Made by a program: the position numbers and the translations under genes. From Planctomycetaceae bacterium (GTDB lineage Bacteria > Planctomycetota > Phycisphaerae > Phycisphaerales > SM1A02): a stretch of 64,000 bases of DNA. Shown here in pieces: positions 34,692-43,946 of the stretch. Location of the stretch: NCBI GenBank assembly GCA_947492385.1, contig CANLMX010000005.1:1-64000 (forward strand), given 5' to 3'. Position 1 is the stretch's first letter. Each line of letters opens with the position of its first letter. The notes under the pieces were generated by a model that made no database searches, had not been told where the DNA came from, and worked only from the letters and a program-made list of their open reading frames with translations.

Positions 34692-35906
34692 TCACGCCGC
34701 GGAGATGCGGACGCCCACGATCCGGTCCGCGCAATGCGCGGCCGGACGGCTCACGGCGTCAGCCACGCAGGCCGCGACGTCGAACGCCGCGCGCGGGCGC
34801 CCGATGGCGCCCGCCGCACGCCGCATGCCGGCGAGCCGGGCCGGCTCGCCGAGGATCGCGGCCACGTGCGCGGCTGCCTCGAGCGGGCCTGCCGCCCGGG
34901 CCGCGGCGCCGGCGGCAACCAGCATCCGTGCATTGCGCTCTTCCTGGCCCGGGATCGGCCGCAGCAGCACCATCGGAAGCCCGAGCGCCCGCGCCTCGGT
35001 CGTGGTGAGGCCGCCGGGCTTCCCGACCAGCACGTCGGCGCCCGCCATGAACTCGTGCATCATCTTGGTGTAGCCGACCACGTGGAGCGCATTGCCGCGA
35101 GGCTCGCCGCGGCGCGACGCCCGCAGCGCGACCATCGCCGACTCGAGCACCACGTTGCGTCCGGACACCACGGTGACGTCCGAATCGCGCAGGCCGTCGA
35201 GCAATGCCATGACCGTGGGGCCGACGTCACCGATCCCGCAGCCGCCGCCCGTGACAAGGACGCTCGGGCGGCCCGTGCCCTGCGTGCGCGGCGACGCCAT
35301 GCCGAAGCGCGGGTCGACGGGAATGCCGGTGACGGCCACGCGGGCGGCATCCAGCCCGCCGGCGATCGCCGCCTCACGCGCGGCGGGCGATGCCACGCAC
35401 GTCATGTCGCTGCCGCGGTGGAGCCATACGGCGTGAGGATGCTCGTCGGTCACGATCGTGACGAGCGGAGCACGCAGCGCCCCGGTCTCGCGCATGCGTC
35501 CCAAGATGGCGGAGGTGAGGAAGTGCGTCGAGACGACCACGTCCGAGCCGTGGAGCGCGGCATGTCGCCGAAACTCGCCCAGGACGCGGTCCTGCACGCG
35601 GTCGAGCATGGATCGCACCCCGGTCCGTCCGTGGCGCGGGACGTCGGTGCGGTCGTAGATCGCACCGACCGCGCGCGGCGCGTGGCGCACCGCGCGGAGG
35701 TAGCCGTCCCGGTAGGTACGCGTGAACCACGCGGGCGCCAGCTCCAGCACGTCGACGAACGATGCCTGGCCAAGCTGGCCGCGCACGCGCATCGCGTCCC
35801 GGACCGCGAGGCCCGCGCGTCCGTGTCCGCACCCCACCGACGCGCCGCAGAACGCCGTGGCGATCCCGCGCGGTGCGCCTCCGGCCTCGGGTGCATCATG
35901 CCGCAT
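34692..35906 (-). CDS. MGDG synthase/UgtP-type glycosyltransferase
   Basis: 404 residues with a GT-B fold of family 28. The N-terminal acceptor half starts with ATAFCGASVGCGHGRAGLAV, which is like the GAGHG loop of monogalactosyldiacylglycerol synthases. The sugar-nucleotide half has VLVTGGGCGIGD and the donor-binding motif GKPGGLTTTEARALGLPMVL. It probably glycosylates a diacylglycerol-type lipid at the inner membrane. A GAGGAGGGAG ribosome site lies within the end of the upstream gene. It overlaps the phosphoesterase gene by 11 nt, so the pair likely serves membrane-lipid synthesis. Confidence 0.8.
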   Translation of the reverse strand: MRHDAPEAGGAPRGIATAFCGASVGCGHGRAGLAVRDAMRVRGQLGQASFVDVLELAPAWFTRTYRDGYLRAVRHAPRAVGAIYDRTDVPRHGRTGVRSMLDRVQDRVLGEFRRHAALHGSDVVVSTHFLTSAILGRMRETGALRAPLVTIVTDEHPHAVWLHRGSDMTCVASPAAREAAIAGGLDAARVAVTGIPVDPRFGMASPRTQGTGRPSVLVTGGGCGIGDVGPTVMALLDGLRDSDVTVVSGRNVVLESAMVALRASRRGEPRGNALHVVGYTKMMHEFMAGADVLVGKPGGLTTTEARALGLPMVLLRPIPGQEERNARMLVAAGAAARAAGPLEAAAHVAAILGEPARLAGMRRAAGAIGRPRAAFDVAACVADAVSRPAAHCADRIVGVRISAA

Positions 35907-36717
35907 GAACGGGGTCTCCCTCCTCGGCGGGCACGGGCTCGAGCTCGTCCGCATGCTCGGGCTCCCATCCCGCGCCGCGCAGCAATGCCTCGACATCGAC
36001 GATCTCGAGCCGCCCGTCGGCGTGCTCGACCAGCGCGCTCGCGCGCTCGATCCAGTCGCCGCAGTTCGCGTACACGATGCCATCGGCGCGCGACTCGAGG
36101 CGCGGCTCGTGGATGTGCCCGCAGATCACCCCGTCGAGCGAGCGCCGGCGGGCCTCGTCGCCCACCGCCTGCTCAAACTTCGAGATGAAGGTGCATGCGC
36201 TCTTGACCTTCTTCTTGATGGCCTGTGAGAACGACCACCGCTCGAGTCCGACCAGCCCCCGCAGGTCATTGACGCGCCGGTTGAGCCCGACCAGCCAGTC
36301 GTAGCCCAGCGTGCCCAGCTTGGAAAGGAGCGGGGAACTCTGCACGACCAGGTCGAACTCGTCGCCGTGGCACACCAGGTAGCGGCGGCCGTCGGCCGCG
36401 CGGTGCACGGCCTGCTTGGCGACCCGGATGCCCGCGAGGTCGATGCCCGCGTAGGGCCGCAGCGACTCGTCGTGGTTCCCTGGGACGTACGTGATGATCG
36501 TCCCGCGCTTGGCGAGCTTCAGGATTCGCCGCACCACCTGGTTGTGCGTGACGGGCCACGTCCATCGCTGCCGGAGCGCCCACATGTCGACGATGTCGCC
36601 CACGAGGTAGAGCCGTTCGCACCGGACGCGCTTCAGGAACGCCGCGAACTCCTCGGCGCGTGCGCCGCGGAACCCAAGGTGCACGTCGCTCACGAACACG
36701 GTGCGGTACTCGAACAT
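35896..36717 (-). CDS. LpxH-like calcineurin-type phosphoesterase
   Basis: 273 residues. Metal-binding motifs of calcineurin phosphoesterases are in order: VSDVHLGFRG, VGDIVDMW, VPGNHDE, CHGDEFD and GHIHEPRL. The set and spacing match the UDP-2,3-diacylglucosamine hydrolase (LpxH) group, although planctomycete relatives may act on other lipid precursors. The ATG at 36717 (MFEYRTVFVSD) has GAGGGA upstream and matches the family start; an in-frame ATG at 36765 would add 16 residues. The last codons overlap the glycosyltransferase gene. A 129-nt gap with no clear signal precedes it. Confidence 0.82.
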   Translation of the reverse strand: MFEYRTVFVSDVHLGFRGARAEEFAAFLKRVRCERLYLVGDIVDMWALRQRWTWPVTHNQVVRRILKLAKRGTIITYVPGNHDESLRPYAGIDLAGIRVAKQAVHRAADGRRYLVCHGDEFDLVVQSSPLLSKLGTLGYDWLVGLNRRVNDLRGLVGLERWSFSQAIKKKVKSACTFISKFEQAVGDEARRRSLDGVICGHIHEPRLESRADGIVYANCGDWIERASALVEHADGRLEIVDVEALLRGAGWEPEHADELEPVPAEEGDPVHAA

Positions 36718-36846
36718 CGCCGGTCCCTCGAGGTGCGGACGAACGGCCGCGGACGGCGCATCCATGCGCCGGACAAGGGATCATCGGCTGCCTTGGTTCG
36801 GGAACGGTGAGGATGCGTCGGCGCGAACCGAATCTGAACGCCCGGC

Positions 36847-38079
36847 TCAGCGCGCCATCGCCCGCTCGACGTCGGCCACCGACTTCGGGATGCCCGCCGT
36901 CAGCACGCGTGGCCCGCTGGTCGTGGCGACCACGTCGTCCTCGATGCGGATTCCGATCCGCTCGCCGGGCAGGTACACGCCCGGTTCGATGGTGACCACC
37001 GCGCCCGCCTCGAGCGGGGCGTCGGGGGAGGCATCGTGTGTCTCGAGCCCGAGGTGATGCCCCATGCCGTGGATGAACGCGTCGCCCAGGCCCGCATCGG
37101 CGATCACCTTCCGGCCCGCGGCGTCGATCTGGGCGAGGGTCGCTCCCGGACGGACCGCTGCGATGGCGGCCTCCTGCGCACGCAGCACCAGTTCGTAGAG
37201 CTCGCGCTGACGCGGCGTGAACCGGCCGGACACCGGCAGCGTCCGGGTCACGTCGGCCGAATAGCCCGCAAACTTCGCGCCGCTGTCGAGCACCACGAGC
37301 TCGCCGTCGGCCAGTGCCTGGTCGTTCGCGTGGTAGTGCAGCACCGTGGCGTTGAATCCGCCGCCCGCGATCGTGCGGAACGCGAGCTCCCGCGCGCCGC
37401 CCGTGCGGTACGCGTGCTCGACCGCCTCCTGCACTTCGAACTCGTTCATGCCCGGGCGCATGCAGCGCATCGCGGCCGCGAATCCGAGCGCCGTGATCCG
37501 GCCGGCGTGCTCGATGCAGGCGACCTCCGCATCGCTCTTTGCCGCGCGCATCCGCGGGAGCAGGTCACTGCGGTCCTCGATCCGGGTGCCCGGCACGCGC
37601 TCCGCCTGCGCGCGCAGGATGGCGAGGTCCCCGGAGACCGGTGCATTCCACGCGCTGAGCGGCATGACGCAGGCAAGCGACCGCGCACGGCGCGTGGACT
37701 CGAGGAGCAGGCGGCCGAGCATGCCCGTGCGGACGACGGTGTCGAATCCGGTGCGAGCCTTCAGCGCCGCGCCGATCTCATGGCGGAACCCGTCCCACTT
37801 CTCGACTTCGGGGTTCAGCGGGCGCAGGAGCAGCGTCGCGCGCTTCGCGGCGACCGGATGCCCAGGATCGAGCAGGAGCATCGCGCCCGGCTCGTCTGTG
37901 ACGCCCGTCAGGTACTCGAAGTGCGCGTGCGGGCGCCAGGGATGGTGGAGGTTCGGATCGGCGTCGCCTGCGAGCACGAGCGCTGCCGACGTCCCAAGCT
38001 CGGCGAGGAGCCGCTCGCGGCGGGCGCGGAACTCGGCGGGTGCGATCGTGGGAAGCGGCGCGTCAGTGCCCGTGGCCAT
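36847..38079 (-). CDS. pepP: Xaa-Pro aminopeptidase
   Basis: 410-residue M24 metallopeptidase that removes an N-terminal residue before proline. The N-terminal creatinase-like domain includes HFEYLTGVTDEPGAMLLL. The dinuclear metal ligands are in VVLDSGAKFAGYSADVTRT (two Asp), GMGHHLGLETHD (His), VVTIEPGVY (Glu) and IRIEDDVV (Glu). The ATG at 38079 overlaps the end of the RND gene by 17 nt. A TACCCT hexamer 6 nt before the ATG lies inside that same overlap region and could drive it separately from the efflux operon. Confidence 0.92.
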   Translation of the reverse strand: MATGTDAPLPTIAPAEFRARRERLLAELGTSAALVLAGDADPNLHHPWRPHAHFEYLTGVTDEPGAMLLLDPGHPVAAKRATLLLRPLNPEVEKWDGFRHEIGAALKARTGFDTVVRTGMLGRLLLESTRRARSLACVMPLSAWNAPVSGDLAILRAQAERVPGTRIEDRSDLLPRMRAAKSDAEVACIEHAGRITALGFAAAMRCMRPGMNEFEVQEAVEHAYRTGGARELAFRTIAGGGFNATVLHYHANDQALADGELVVLDSGAKFAGYSADVTRTLPVSGRFTPRQRELYELVLRAQEAAIAAVRPGATLAQIDAAGRKVIADAGLGDAFIHGMGHHLGLETHDASPDAPLEAGAVVTIEPGVYLPGERIGIRIEDDVVATTSGPRVLTAGIPKSVADVERAMAR

Positions 38080-41000
38080 GTGCCGAGGGTACATCGGCTC
38101 CGGCCGATTCCGGGCCGCTCCCGGGCTCCGTCGCGCCCCACATCCGGGCGCGCACCGTCACCAGGAGCGCATAGAACGTGGGCACGATCACCAGCGAGAG
38201 CAGGGTGGACGCCGCGAGTCCGTAGACCACGCACACGCCGATCGACCGACGCGACTCGGCCCCGGCGCCCGAGGCGAGCACGAGCGGCACCACGCCGAGA
38301 ATGAACGAGAACGCCGTCATCAGGATCGGCCGAAGCCGCAGGCGGGCCGCGTCGCGGGCGGCCTGGACGGGCGTGGCGCCCCGCTCCGAGGCCTCCTTGG
38401 CGAACTCGACGATCAGGATGGCGTTCTTCGCCGCCAGGCCGATGAGCATGACCAGCCCGATCTGCGCGTAGACGTTCACCGGGATCCCGTGCAGCGTGAG
38501 CCCCAGGATGCCGCCGAGCGCCGCAAACGGCACCGAGATCACCACCAGCACCGGGAGCAACCAGCTCTCGTACTGCGCGGCGAGGAAGAGGAACACCGCG
38601 ACGATCGCAAGGGTGAACACGATCGGCGCCGCGTTCCCCGACTTGCGCTCCTGGTAGACGATTCCGGTCCAGTCGTGCACGATGCCCTGCGGGAGCACGC
38701 GCGCGCACACCTCGTCGACGAAGGCCTGCGTCTCTCCGGAGCTGACGCCCGGTGCGCCGATGCCGTTCAGCGCAATCGTGTCGGTGACGTTGTAGTGGGT
38801 CAGGTTGTCCGGCCCGGTGGTGGTCCGCACCGAGGCGAACGCGCTGAAGGGCACCATCTCACCGACGCGGTTGCGGGCGTAGAGCTGCTCGAGGTCCGCG
38901 ACGCCCATGCGATGCGGCGCGTCGGCTTGCACGTACACCTGGTAGACCTGGTTGAACCGGTTGAACTGGTTCACGAACGCGCTGCCGAAGTTCAGCTGCA
39001 GCACGGCAAACGCGTCCGCGACGGTGAGCTCGAGCTGCTGCAGCTTGACCCGGTCGATCTCGAGCCACAGCTGGGGCACGTCCTTCTGGAACGGCGTGAA
39101 CAGGCCGGCAATGCGGTCGGGGCGCTCCCGTGCGGCCGCCATCACGTCCTGCGCGGCCTTCCAGAGTGCTTCCGTCCCGAGGCCGGCGCGGTCCACGAGC
39201 TGCACCTGGAATCCGCCCACCGTACCGAGGCCGGGGATCGACGGGGGATTCACGGGGAACACCATCGCCCCGGGGATCGGCCACAGGAGCGCCTGGAGCC
39301 GCTGCACGAGCGCGGTGGTGGTGCTTGCGGCCCCCGGCCGGTCGTCCCACGGCTTGAGCACGGGGATGAGCACGCCGCTGTTGGTCTGGGGCGCGCCCGC
39401 CAGGAAGTTCTGGCCGTCGATCTGGATGACCGTCTCGACCTCGGGCTGCGCCGCGACGATCCGCCGGGCCTGCTCGCCCACCTCGACGGTCCGCTGGAGC
39501 GTCGATCCCGGCGGAAGCTGGTACGCGACGAAGAAGTACCCGTTGTCCTCGTCCGGCACGAACGCCGTCGGCGCCCCCGTCACCATCCAGAGCGTCGCCG
39601 CGATGGCGGCGGTGAAGACCGCGAGCGCGACCGTCCAGCGGCGCACGAGCCAGCCGACCGTGGCCTCGTAGGCGCGTTCGGTGCGGGCGAACGCGCGGTT
39701 GAACGCACCGAAGGGACCGCGCTCCACCTGCTTGCGCGGACGCAGGAAGATCGCGGCGAGCGCAGGGCTCAGCGTCAGCGAGTTGATGCCCGACAGCACC
39801 ACCGACACCGCGATCGTCATCGCGAACTGGTTGTAGAGCTGCCCCGTGACGCCGGGCATCAGCGCCGCGGGCACGAACACCGCGGCCAGCGAGAGCGTGG
39901 TGGCCACGATCGGGCCGGCGACCTCGCGCATCGCGGCCGCCGTGGCCTTGACGGGGTCGGTCTCGCCGTGCTCGAACTTGCGCTCGACGTTCTCGACCAC
40001 GACGATCGCGTCGTCGACGACGATGCCGATTGCGAGCACCAGCCCGAGCAGCGTCAGCGTGTTGATCGAGAACCCGAGCGCGAGCATCACGCCGAACGTG
40101 CCGATGATCGACACCGGGATCGCCACCATCGGGATCAGCGTGGTCCGGAAGCTCTGCAGGAACACGAAGATGATCACCAGCACCAGGACCGCGGCCTCCC
40201 AGAAGGTCTGGACGACCTCGGCGATCGACGCGCTCACGAAGCGCGTGGTGTCGTAGTTGATGACGTACTCGACGTCCTGCGGGAAGTCCTTCGAGAGATC
40301 CTCCATCGCGGCGCCGATGGCCTTGGCGATCTCGAACGCGTTGGAGCCGGGCAGCTGGAACACGCCGACGAGCGCGGCGTCCTGCCCGTCTTGGCGGCCG
40401 TTGGACGCGTAGCTTGCCGCGCCCAGCTCGACGCGCGCCACGTCGCGCAGGAACACCGTCCCTTCGGGACCCGAGCGCACCACGATCTCCTCGAACTCGC
40501 GCACCTGCTCCAGCCGGCCCTTGGTGAGGACCTGCATCGCAAACGCAGGATCCCCGACCGTCGGGGCTGCGCCGGCCTTGCCCCCCACCGCCTGCCGGTT
40601 CTGCTCGGCCACGGCGCGCTGCACTTCGGTGGGGTCGATCCCCAGCGCGGCCAGCTTGGGCGTGTCGAGCCAGATGCGCATCGAGTACTGGCGGAGGCCG
40701 AAGTTCTGCACCTGCGCGACGCCCGGGATGCGCTGCAGTGTCTGGACGATGTTGATGTCGGCGTAGTTGGAAAGGAAGTCCGCGTCGTACGTGCCGTTGG
40801 GCGAACGCAGGCCGACCACCTGCACGAAGTCGGTCGACTGCTTCCGCACCGCGATTCCCTGCAGCTGGACCTCGGGCGGCAGCTGCGGGATGGCGGTCTG
40901 CGCGTAGTTCTGGACGTCGACCGCGCCGATCGACAGGTCGTATCCCACGTCGAAGGTGACCGTGATGGTGACGTTTCCGCCGTCCACGGAGTTGCTCGAC

Positions 41001-41233
41001 ATGTAGATCATGCCGGGCACGCCGTTGATCTGGCGCTCGAGCGGACGCGTCACCACGTCCGACGCGACCTTGGCGCTCGCGCCGGGGTAGAAGGCCGTCA
41101 CCGTCACGGTGGGCGGCGTGATGGGCGGGAACTGCGACACAGGCAGCACGGCCATGGCGAGGCCGCCGGCGATCACCATGAGGAGGGCGATCACCGTCGC
41201 GAAGATCGGGCGACGGATGAAGAACTCGATCAT
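38063..41233 (-). CDS. RND efflux transporter, HAE1 family inner-membrane pump
   Basis: 1056 residues, the full AcrB/MexB size. It begins MIEFFIRRPIFATVIALLM, a signature start. The proton-relay aspartates of TM4 are in AIGIVVDDAIVVVENVE. The docking and porter domains carry GYDLSIGAVDVQNYAQ and QLPPGSTLQR-type loops, and the second half repeats the membrane bundle (LVMLIGLAAKNAILIVEFA). It exports hydrophobic toxins or drugs using the proton gradient. Its ATG overlaps the stop codon of the periplasmic adaptor (ATGA), so the two are made together. Confidence 0.95.
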   Translation of the reverse strand: MIEFFIRRPIFATVIALLMVIAGGLAMAVLPVSQFPPITPPTVTVTAFYPGASAKVASDVVTRPLERQINGVPGMIYMSSNSVDGGNVTITVTFDVGYDLSIGAVDVQNYAQTAIPQLPPEVQLQGIAVRKQSTDFVQVVGLRSPNGTYDADFLSNYADINIVQTLQRIPGVAQVQNFGLRQYSMRIWLDTPKLAALGIDPTEVQRAVAEQNRQAVGGKAGAAPTVGDPAFAMQVLTKGRLEQVREFEEIVVRSGPEGTVFLRDVARVELGAASYASNGRQDGQDAALVGVFQLPGSNAFEIAKAIGAAMEDLSKDFPQDVEYVINYDTTRFVSASIAEVVQTFWEAAVLVLVIIFVFLQSFRTTLIPMVAIPVSIIGTFGVMLALGFSINTLTLLGLVLAIGIVVDDAIVVVENVERKFEHGETDPVKATAAAMREVAGPIVATTLSLAAVFVPAALMPGVTGQLYNQFAMTIAVSVVLSGINSLTLSPALAAIFLRPRKQVERGPFGAFNRAFARTERAYEATVGWLVRRWTVALAVFTAAIAATLWMVTGAPTAFVPDEDNGYFFVAYQLPPGSTLQRTVEVGEQARRIVAAQPEVETVIQIDGQNFLAGAPQTNSGVLIPVLKPWDDRPGAASTTTALVQRLQALLWPIPGAMVFPVNPPSIPGLGTVGGFQVQLVDRAGLGTEALWKAAQDVMAAARERPDRIAGLFTPFQKDVPQLWLEIDRVKLQQLELTVADAFAVLQLNFGSAFVNQFNRFNQVYQVYVQADAPHRMGVADLEQLYARNRVGEMVPFSAFASVRTTTGPDNLTHYNVTDTIALNGIGAPGVSSGETQAFVDEVCARVLPQGIVHDWTGIVYQERKSGNAAPIVFTLAIVAVFLFLAAQYESWLLPVLVVISVPFAALGGILGLTLHGIPVNVYAQIGLVMLIGLAAKNAILIVEFAKEASERGATPVQAARDAARLRLRPILMTAFSFILGVVPLVLASGAGAESRRSIGVCVVYGLAASTLLSLVIVPTFYALLVTVRARMWGATEPGSGPESAGADVPSAHGHGH
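38086..38091 (-). promoter_or_regulatory. -10 element TACCCT for pepP inside the RND gene
   Basis: TACCCT on the minus strand, 6-nt spacer CGGCAC, then ATG. It lies within the final codons of the pump gene. Confidence 0.45.
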
Positions 41234-42372
41234 GGGGTGGCCTGTGCCTGCGCCGGATCCGCCGGCTTCGGCGCGTTCGCCGCCGCCGCTGCTGCCGGGT
41301 CGAACGTCTGCGCGCCGTCATAGAGCTTGAGCGCACCCTCGACCACGATCTCGTCTTCGGGCCCCACGCCCTCAAGGATCACCACGCCGGCTCCGCCGTG
41401 CGGCCCGACCTTGACCACCTTCTGGCGCGCCTTGCGTTCGCCATCGACCGTCCAGAGGGTCGCCGCGGCGGTCTGGTAGACGATGGCCTTCTCGGGCACC
41501 GTGACCGCGCCCTTCAGCTCGTCGACGCGCAGGCGGACGTTGAGGTACGCGCCGGGCGCCATGACCAGGTCCGGGTTCGGCACCTCGAGCCGCGTGCGGA
41601 TCGTGGAAGTCTCGGGATTCACCGTGTTGTCGACGAACACGACCTTGCCCATGCGCTTCCACCGGCCGTCGCTGAGCGCCACCTCGGTGTCGGAGCGGCC
41701 CGAGGCCTCCAGTGCGCGCACGGCCGGCAGCTCGATCGCCGCGGGGCTGAATTCGACCCACAGCGGATCCATCTGCCGGACGGTCACCAGCAGCTGCTCC
41801 GGGCCGACCAGCGTTCCCGGGTAGACGCGGGTCGCGCTGGCCTTCCCCCGTGCGGGGCTCTCGATGCGCGTGAACGAGAGATTGAGGTTCGCCTCGTCGA
41901 GCGCCGCGCGGCGTGCCTGGAGCCGTGCCTTGGCGCTTCGCTCGTCTGCGAGCAGCTGGTCGAACTCCTGCTGCGAGATGGCGCCCACCTCCACCAGCGG
42001 CCGGTTGCGGGCCACGCGGTCGGTGGCATTGCGCAGCTCGGCCTCGACGATGCCGATCTCGGCCTGGGCCTTCTCGACCGCCACGGCGTATGGCCGCGGG
42101 TCGATCTGGTACAGCAGCTCGCCGTCCTCGACCAGCTCGCCGTCGACGAATGCCTGGCGGTCGATGTACCCCGACACGCGGGGGATCACGTCCACCGTGC
42201 GCACGCTCTTGGTGATGCCTGGGTAGTCGCGGAACACCCCGACGTCGGCCACGGTCGGCTTCACGGTGACCACGGGTGCCGGCGGCGGCGCAGGCGGGGC
42301 CTGCGGCGGGCGCGAGCAGCCGGCGAAGAGCGCGAACGCAGCGATCGTGGTGGCGGTCTTCGTCGGGTGCAT
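41230..42372 (-). CDS. RND efflux periplasmic adaptor (membrane fusion protein)
   Basis: 380 residues. Lipobox LFAGC near residue 19 anchors it in the inner membrane. The order of domains is typical: barrel-sandwich half (VDVIPRVSGYIDRQAFVDGELV), a helical hairpin (about 85-150, VEKAQAEIGIVEAELRNATDRV), the second lipoyl half (FTRIESPARGKASA), a beta-barrel and a membrane-proximal domain. The Pro/Ala-rich start and an Ala/Pro tail are low complexity. It links the RND pump to the outer-membrane channel encoded just upstream. Confidence 0.93.
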   Translation of the reverse strand: MHPTKTATTIAAFALFAGCSRPPQAPPAPPPAPVVTVKPTVADVGVFRDYPGITKSVRTVDVIPRVSGYIDRQAFVDGELVEDGELLYQIDPRPYAVAVEKAQAEIGIVEAELRNATDRVARNRPLVEVGAISQQEFDQLLADERSAKARLQARRAALDEANLNLSFTRIESPARGKASATRVYPGTLVGPEQLLVTVRQMDPLWVEFSPAAIELPAVRALEASGRSDTEVALSDGRWKRMGKVVFVDNTVNPETSTIRTRLEVPNPDLVMAPGAYLNVRLRVDELKGAVTVPEKAIVYQTAAATLWTVDGERKARQKVVKVGPHGGAGVVILEGVGPEDEIVVEGALKLYDGAQTFDPAAAAAANAPKPADPAQAQATP

Positions 42373-42393
42373 CGCGATCCGTCGGCGGGCCCG

Positions 42394-43923
42394 TCAGCCC
42401 GCCGAGTCCTCCTGTGGTGGGTTGAGGAAGTCGTTGGCCGTGGGATGCGCCTTGAACTCCTGGCGCACGCGTTCCCAGTCCTCCGGCATGGGGCTTGCCT
42501 CCCAGCCGCCTCCGAGCGACCGGTAGAGCTCAACGTAGTTCTGCGCGGTGAGCCCGCTGGCCTGCGCCAGCCCGTCGCGAGCCACCACGGCCGCCTGCAG
42601 GTACAGGATCAGCGTGCTGAGGTTCATCGTCCCGCGGTCGTACTGCAGGAACGCAAGCTCGTACGCCGAGTCAATCTCGCGCGCCGCAGTCCGGTACGAC
42701 TCGCGCGCGGCGAGCGCCGCGCCGTAGGCGGCCACGGAACGCTCCACCTGGTTGATCGCGGTGATCACCGCCTGCTGGTAGCGGAGCAGCGCGTCCAGCG
42801 CCCGCATCTTCGCCTGGATCACGCCGGCCTCGGCGCGACCGGTGAGGATGTTCATGAAGTTCCAGGTGATCGCGGGCGTGATCCCGTACGTCATGTTGGT
42901 CGAGATGTCAGTGAGGTTCGCGAAGTCCGGGGTCTGGATGATGAAGTTGCCGTTGAAGGTGAAGCGCGGCAGGTATTCCGCCTGGGCGACGCCGATGCCC
43001 GCGGTCGCCGCCTGCAGCTGGCGCTCGGCCGCGTCGACGTCCGCGCGCCGTGCGAGCAGCGTGGCCGGGACGCCGATCGCCACCGGCGTCTCGCAGGACG
43101 GGATGGGCCGGGCCGGCTCCAGGATCTCGCGCACGCGTCCCGGGGTCTCGGCGAGGAGGATGGCGATCCCGGCGACCTGCTGCGCGATCAGCGCGTCGAA
43201 GCGCGCCGCATCGCCGACCGCCGAAGCGCGCCGCGACCGGATCTCGGCCAGCTCGGTCTTGGAGCCGACCTGCGCACGCACCTTGGCCTCGATGGCGAAC
43301 AGCAGCTTGTCGTACCCGGCCGCCAGCTGCCGGAGCGCCTCGCGCTGGGCCTGGAGCTGCCGCAGCGTCACGTACGCGGTGGCGACCTCGGCGCGCACCC
43401 CCACCAGCACGCCCCGGTACTGCGCGGCGCTCGCCTGCAGGTTCGACACGCCGGCCTCCACCTGCCGGCGCAGCGCGCCCCACACGTCGATTTCCCATGC
43501 CGCGGACGCGACGTTCCACTGCCAGTTGCTGAAGCCCTGCCGCAGGGCGTCCGGGTTCGGCACGCCGATCTGGTTGGCATCGACGCGACGGCGGCTGTAG
43601 GCGAGCCCGGTGTTGATGTCGGGAAACAGCTTCGAGAAGTCGATCGTGTACTGCGCGCGGTACGTCTCGATGGCAAGCAGCGCGCGGCGGAGGTCGATGT
43701 TCTGCAGGTCGACGCGCGCGACGAGGTCGTTGAGGATCGGGTCGTCGAGCGTCACCCACCAGGCCTCGGTCTTCGCCTCCGCCGTGCGGACCTGCGACGG
43801 CGGGCGGACCGAGAACCGCTCCCCGATCTCCATCTCGGGCGTCTGGTGGTCGGGCCCGATGGCGCAACCCGAGATCGCCGCGCAGAGCGCGACCTGCCAG
43901 GCGTTGCGGATGCGGCGGACCAT
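42394..43923 (-). CDS. Outer-membrane efflux channel (NodT/OprM type)
   Basis: 509 residues. Lipobox ISGC near residue 20 marks an OprM-like lipoprotein, followed by GPDHQTPEMEI. The paired coiled-coil repeats are seen in ALLAIETYRAQYTIDFSKLFP and LIVQ-type repeats of the second half, including AVITAINQVERSVAAYGAAL. TolC-type channels form trimers across the outer membrane. Order on the minus strand is channel, adaptor, pump, an unusual order compared with adaptor-pump-channel. TACACT ends 6 nt before the ATG, so this gene probably starts the efflux operon. Confidence 0.92.
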   Translation of the reverse strand: MVRRIRNAWQVALCAAISGCAIGPDHQTPEMEIGERFSVRPPSQVRTAEAKTEAWWVTLDDPILNDLVARVDLQNIDLRRALLAIETYRAQYTIDFSKLFPDINTGLAYSRRRVDANQIGVPNPDALRQGFSNWQWNVASAAWEIDVWGALRRQVEAGVSNLQASAAQYRGVLVGVRAEVATAYVTLRQLQAQREALRQLAAGYDKLLFAIEAKVRAQVGSKTELAEIRSRRASAVGDAARFDALIAQQVAGIAILLAETPGRVREILEPARPIPSCETPVAIGVPATLLARRADVDAAERQLQAATAGIGVAQAEYLPRFTFNGNFIIQTPDFANLTDISTNMTYGITPAITWNFMNILTGRAEAGVIQAKMRALDALLRYQQAVITAINQVERSVAAYGAALAARESYRTAAREIDSAYELAFLQYDRGTMNLSTLILYLQAAVVARDGLAQASGLTAQNYVELYRSLGGGWEASPMPEDWERVRQEFKAHPTANDFLNPPQEDSAG

Positions 43924-43929
43924 CCGCGG

Positions 43930-43935
43930 AGTGTA
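43930..43935 (-). promoter_or_regulatory. -10 element TACACT for the efflux operon
   Basis: TACACT on the minus strand, 6-nt spacer CCGCGG, then ATG. It sits in the 23-nt gap after phhA. No repressor gene or operator repeat is visible nearby. Confidence 0.5.
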
Positions 43936-43946
43936 TTCAGGCGCCG

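Noticed and set aside
37346-41323. 1325-codon plus-strand frame opposite pepP and the RND pump
   Set aside because: The opposite strand encodes unmistakable PepP and HAE1 proteins; this frame is low-complexity His/Arg/Asp-rich shadow.
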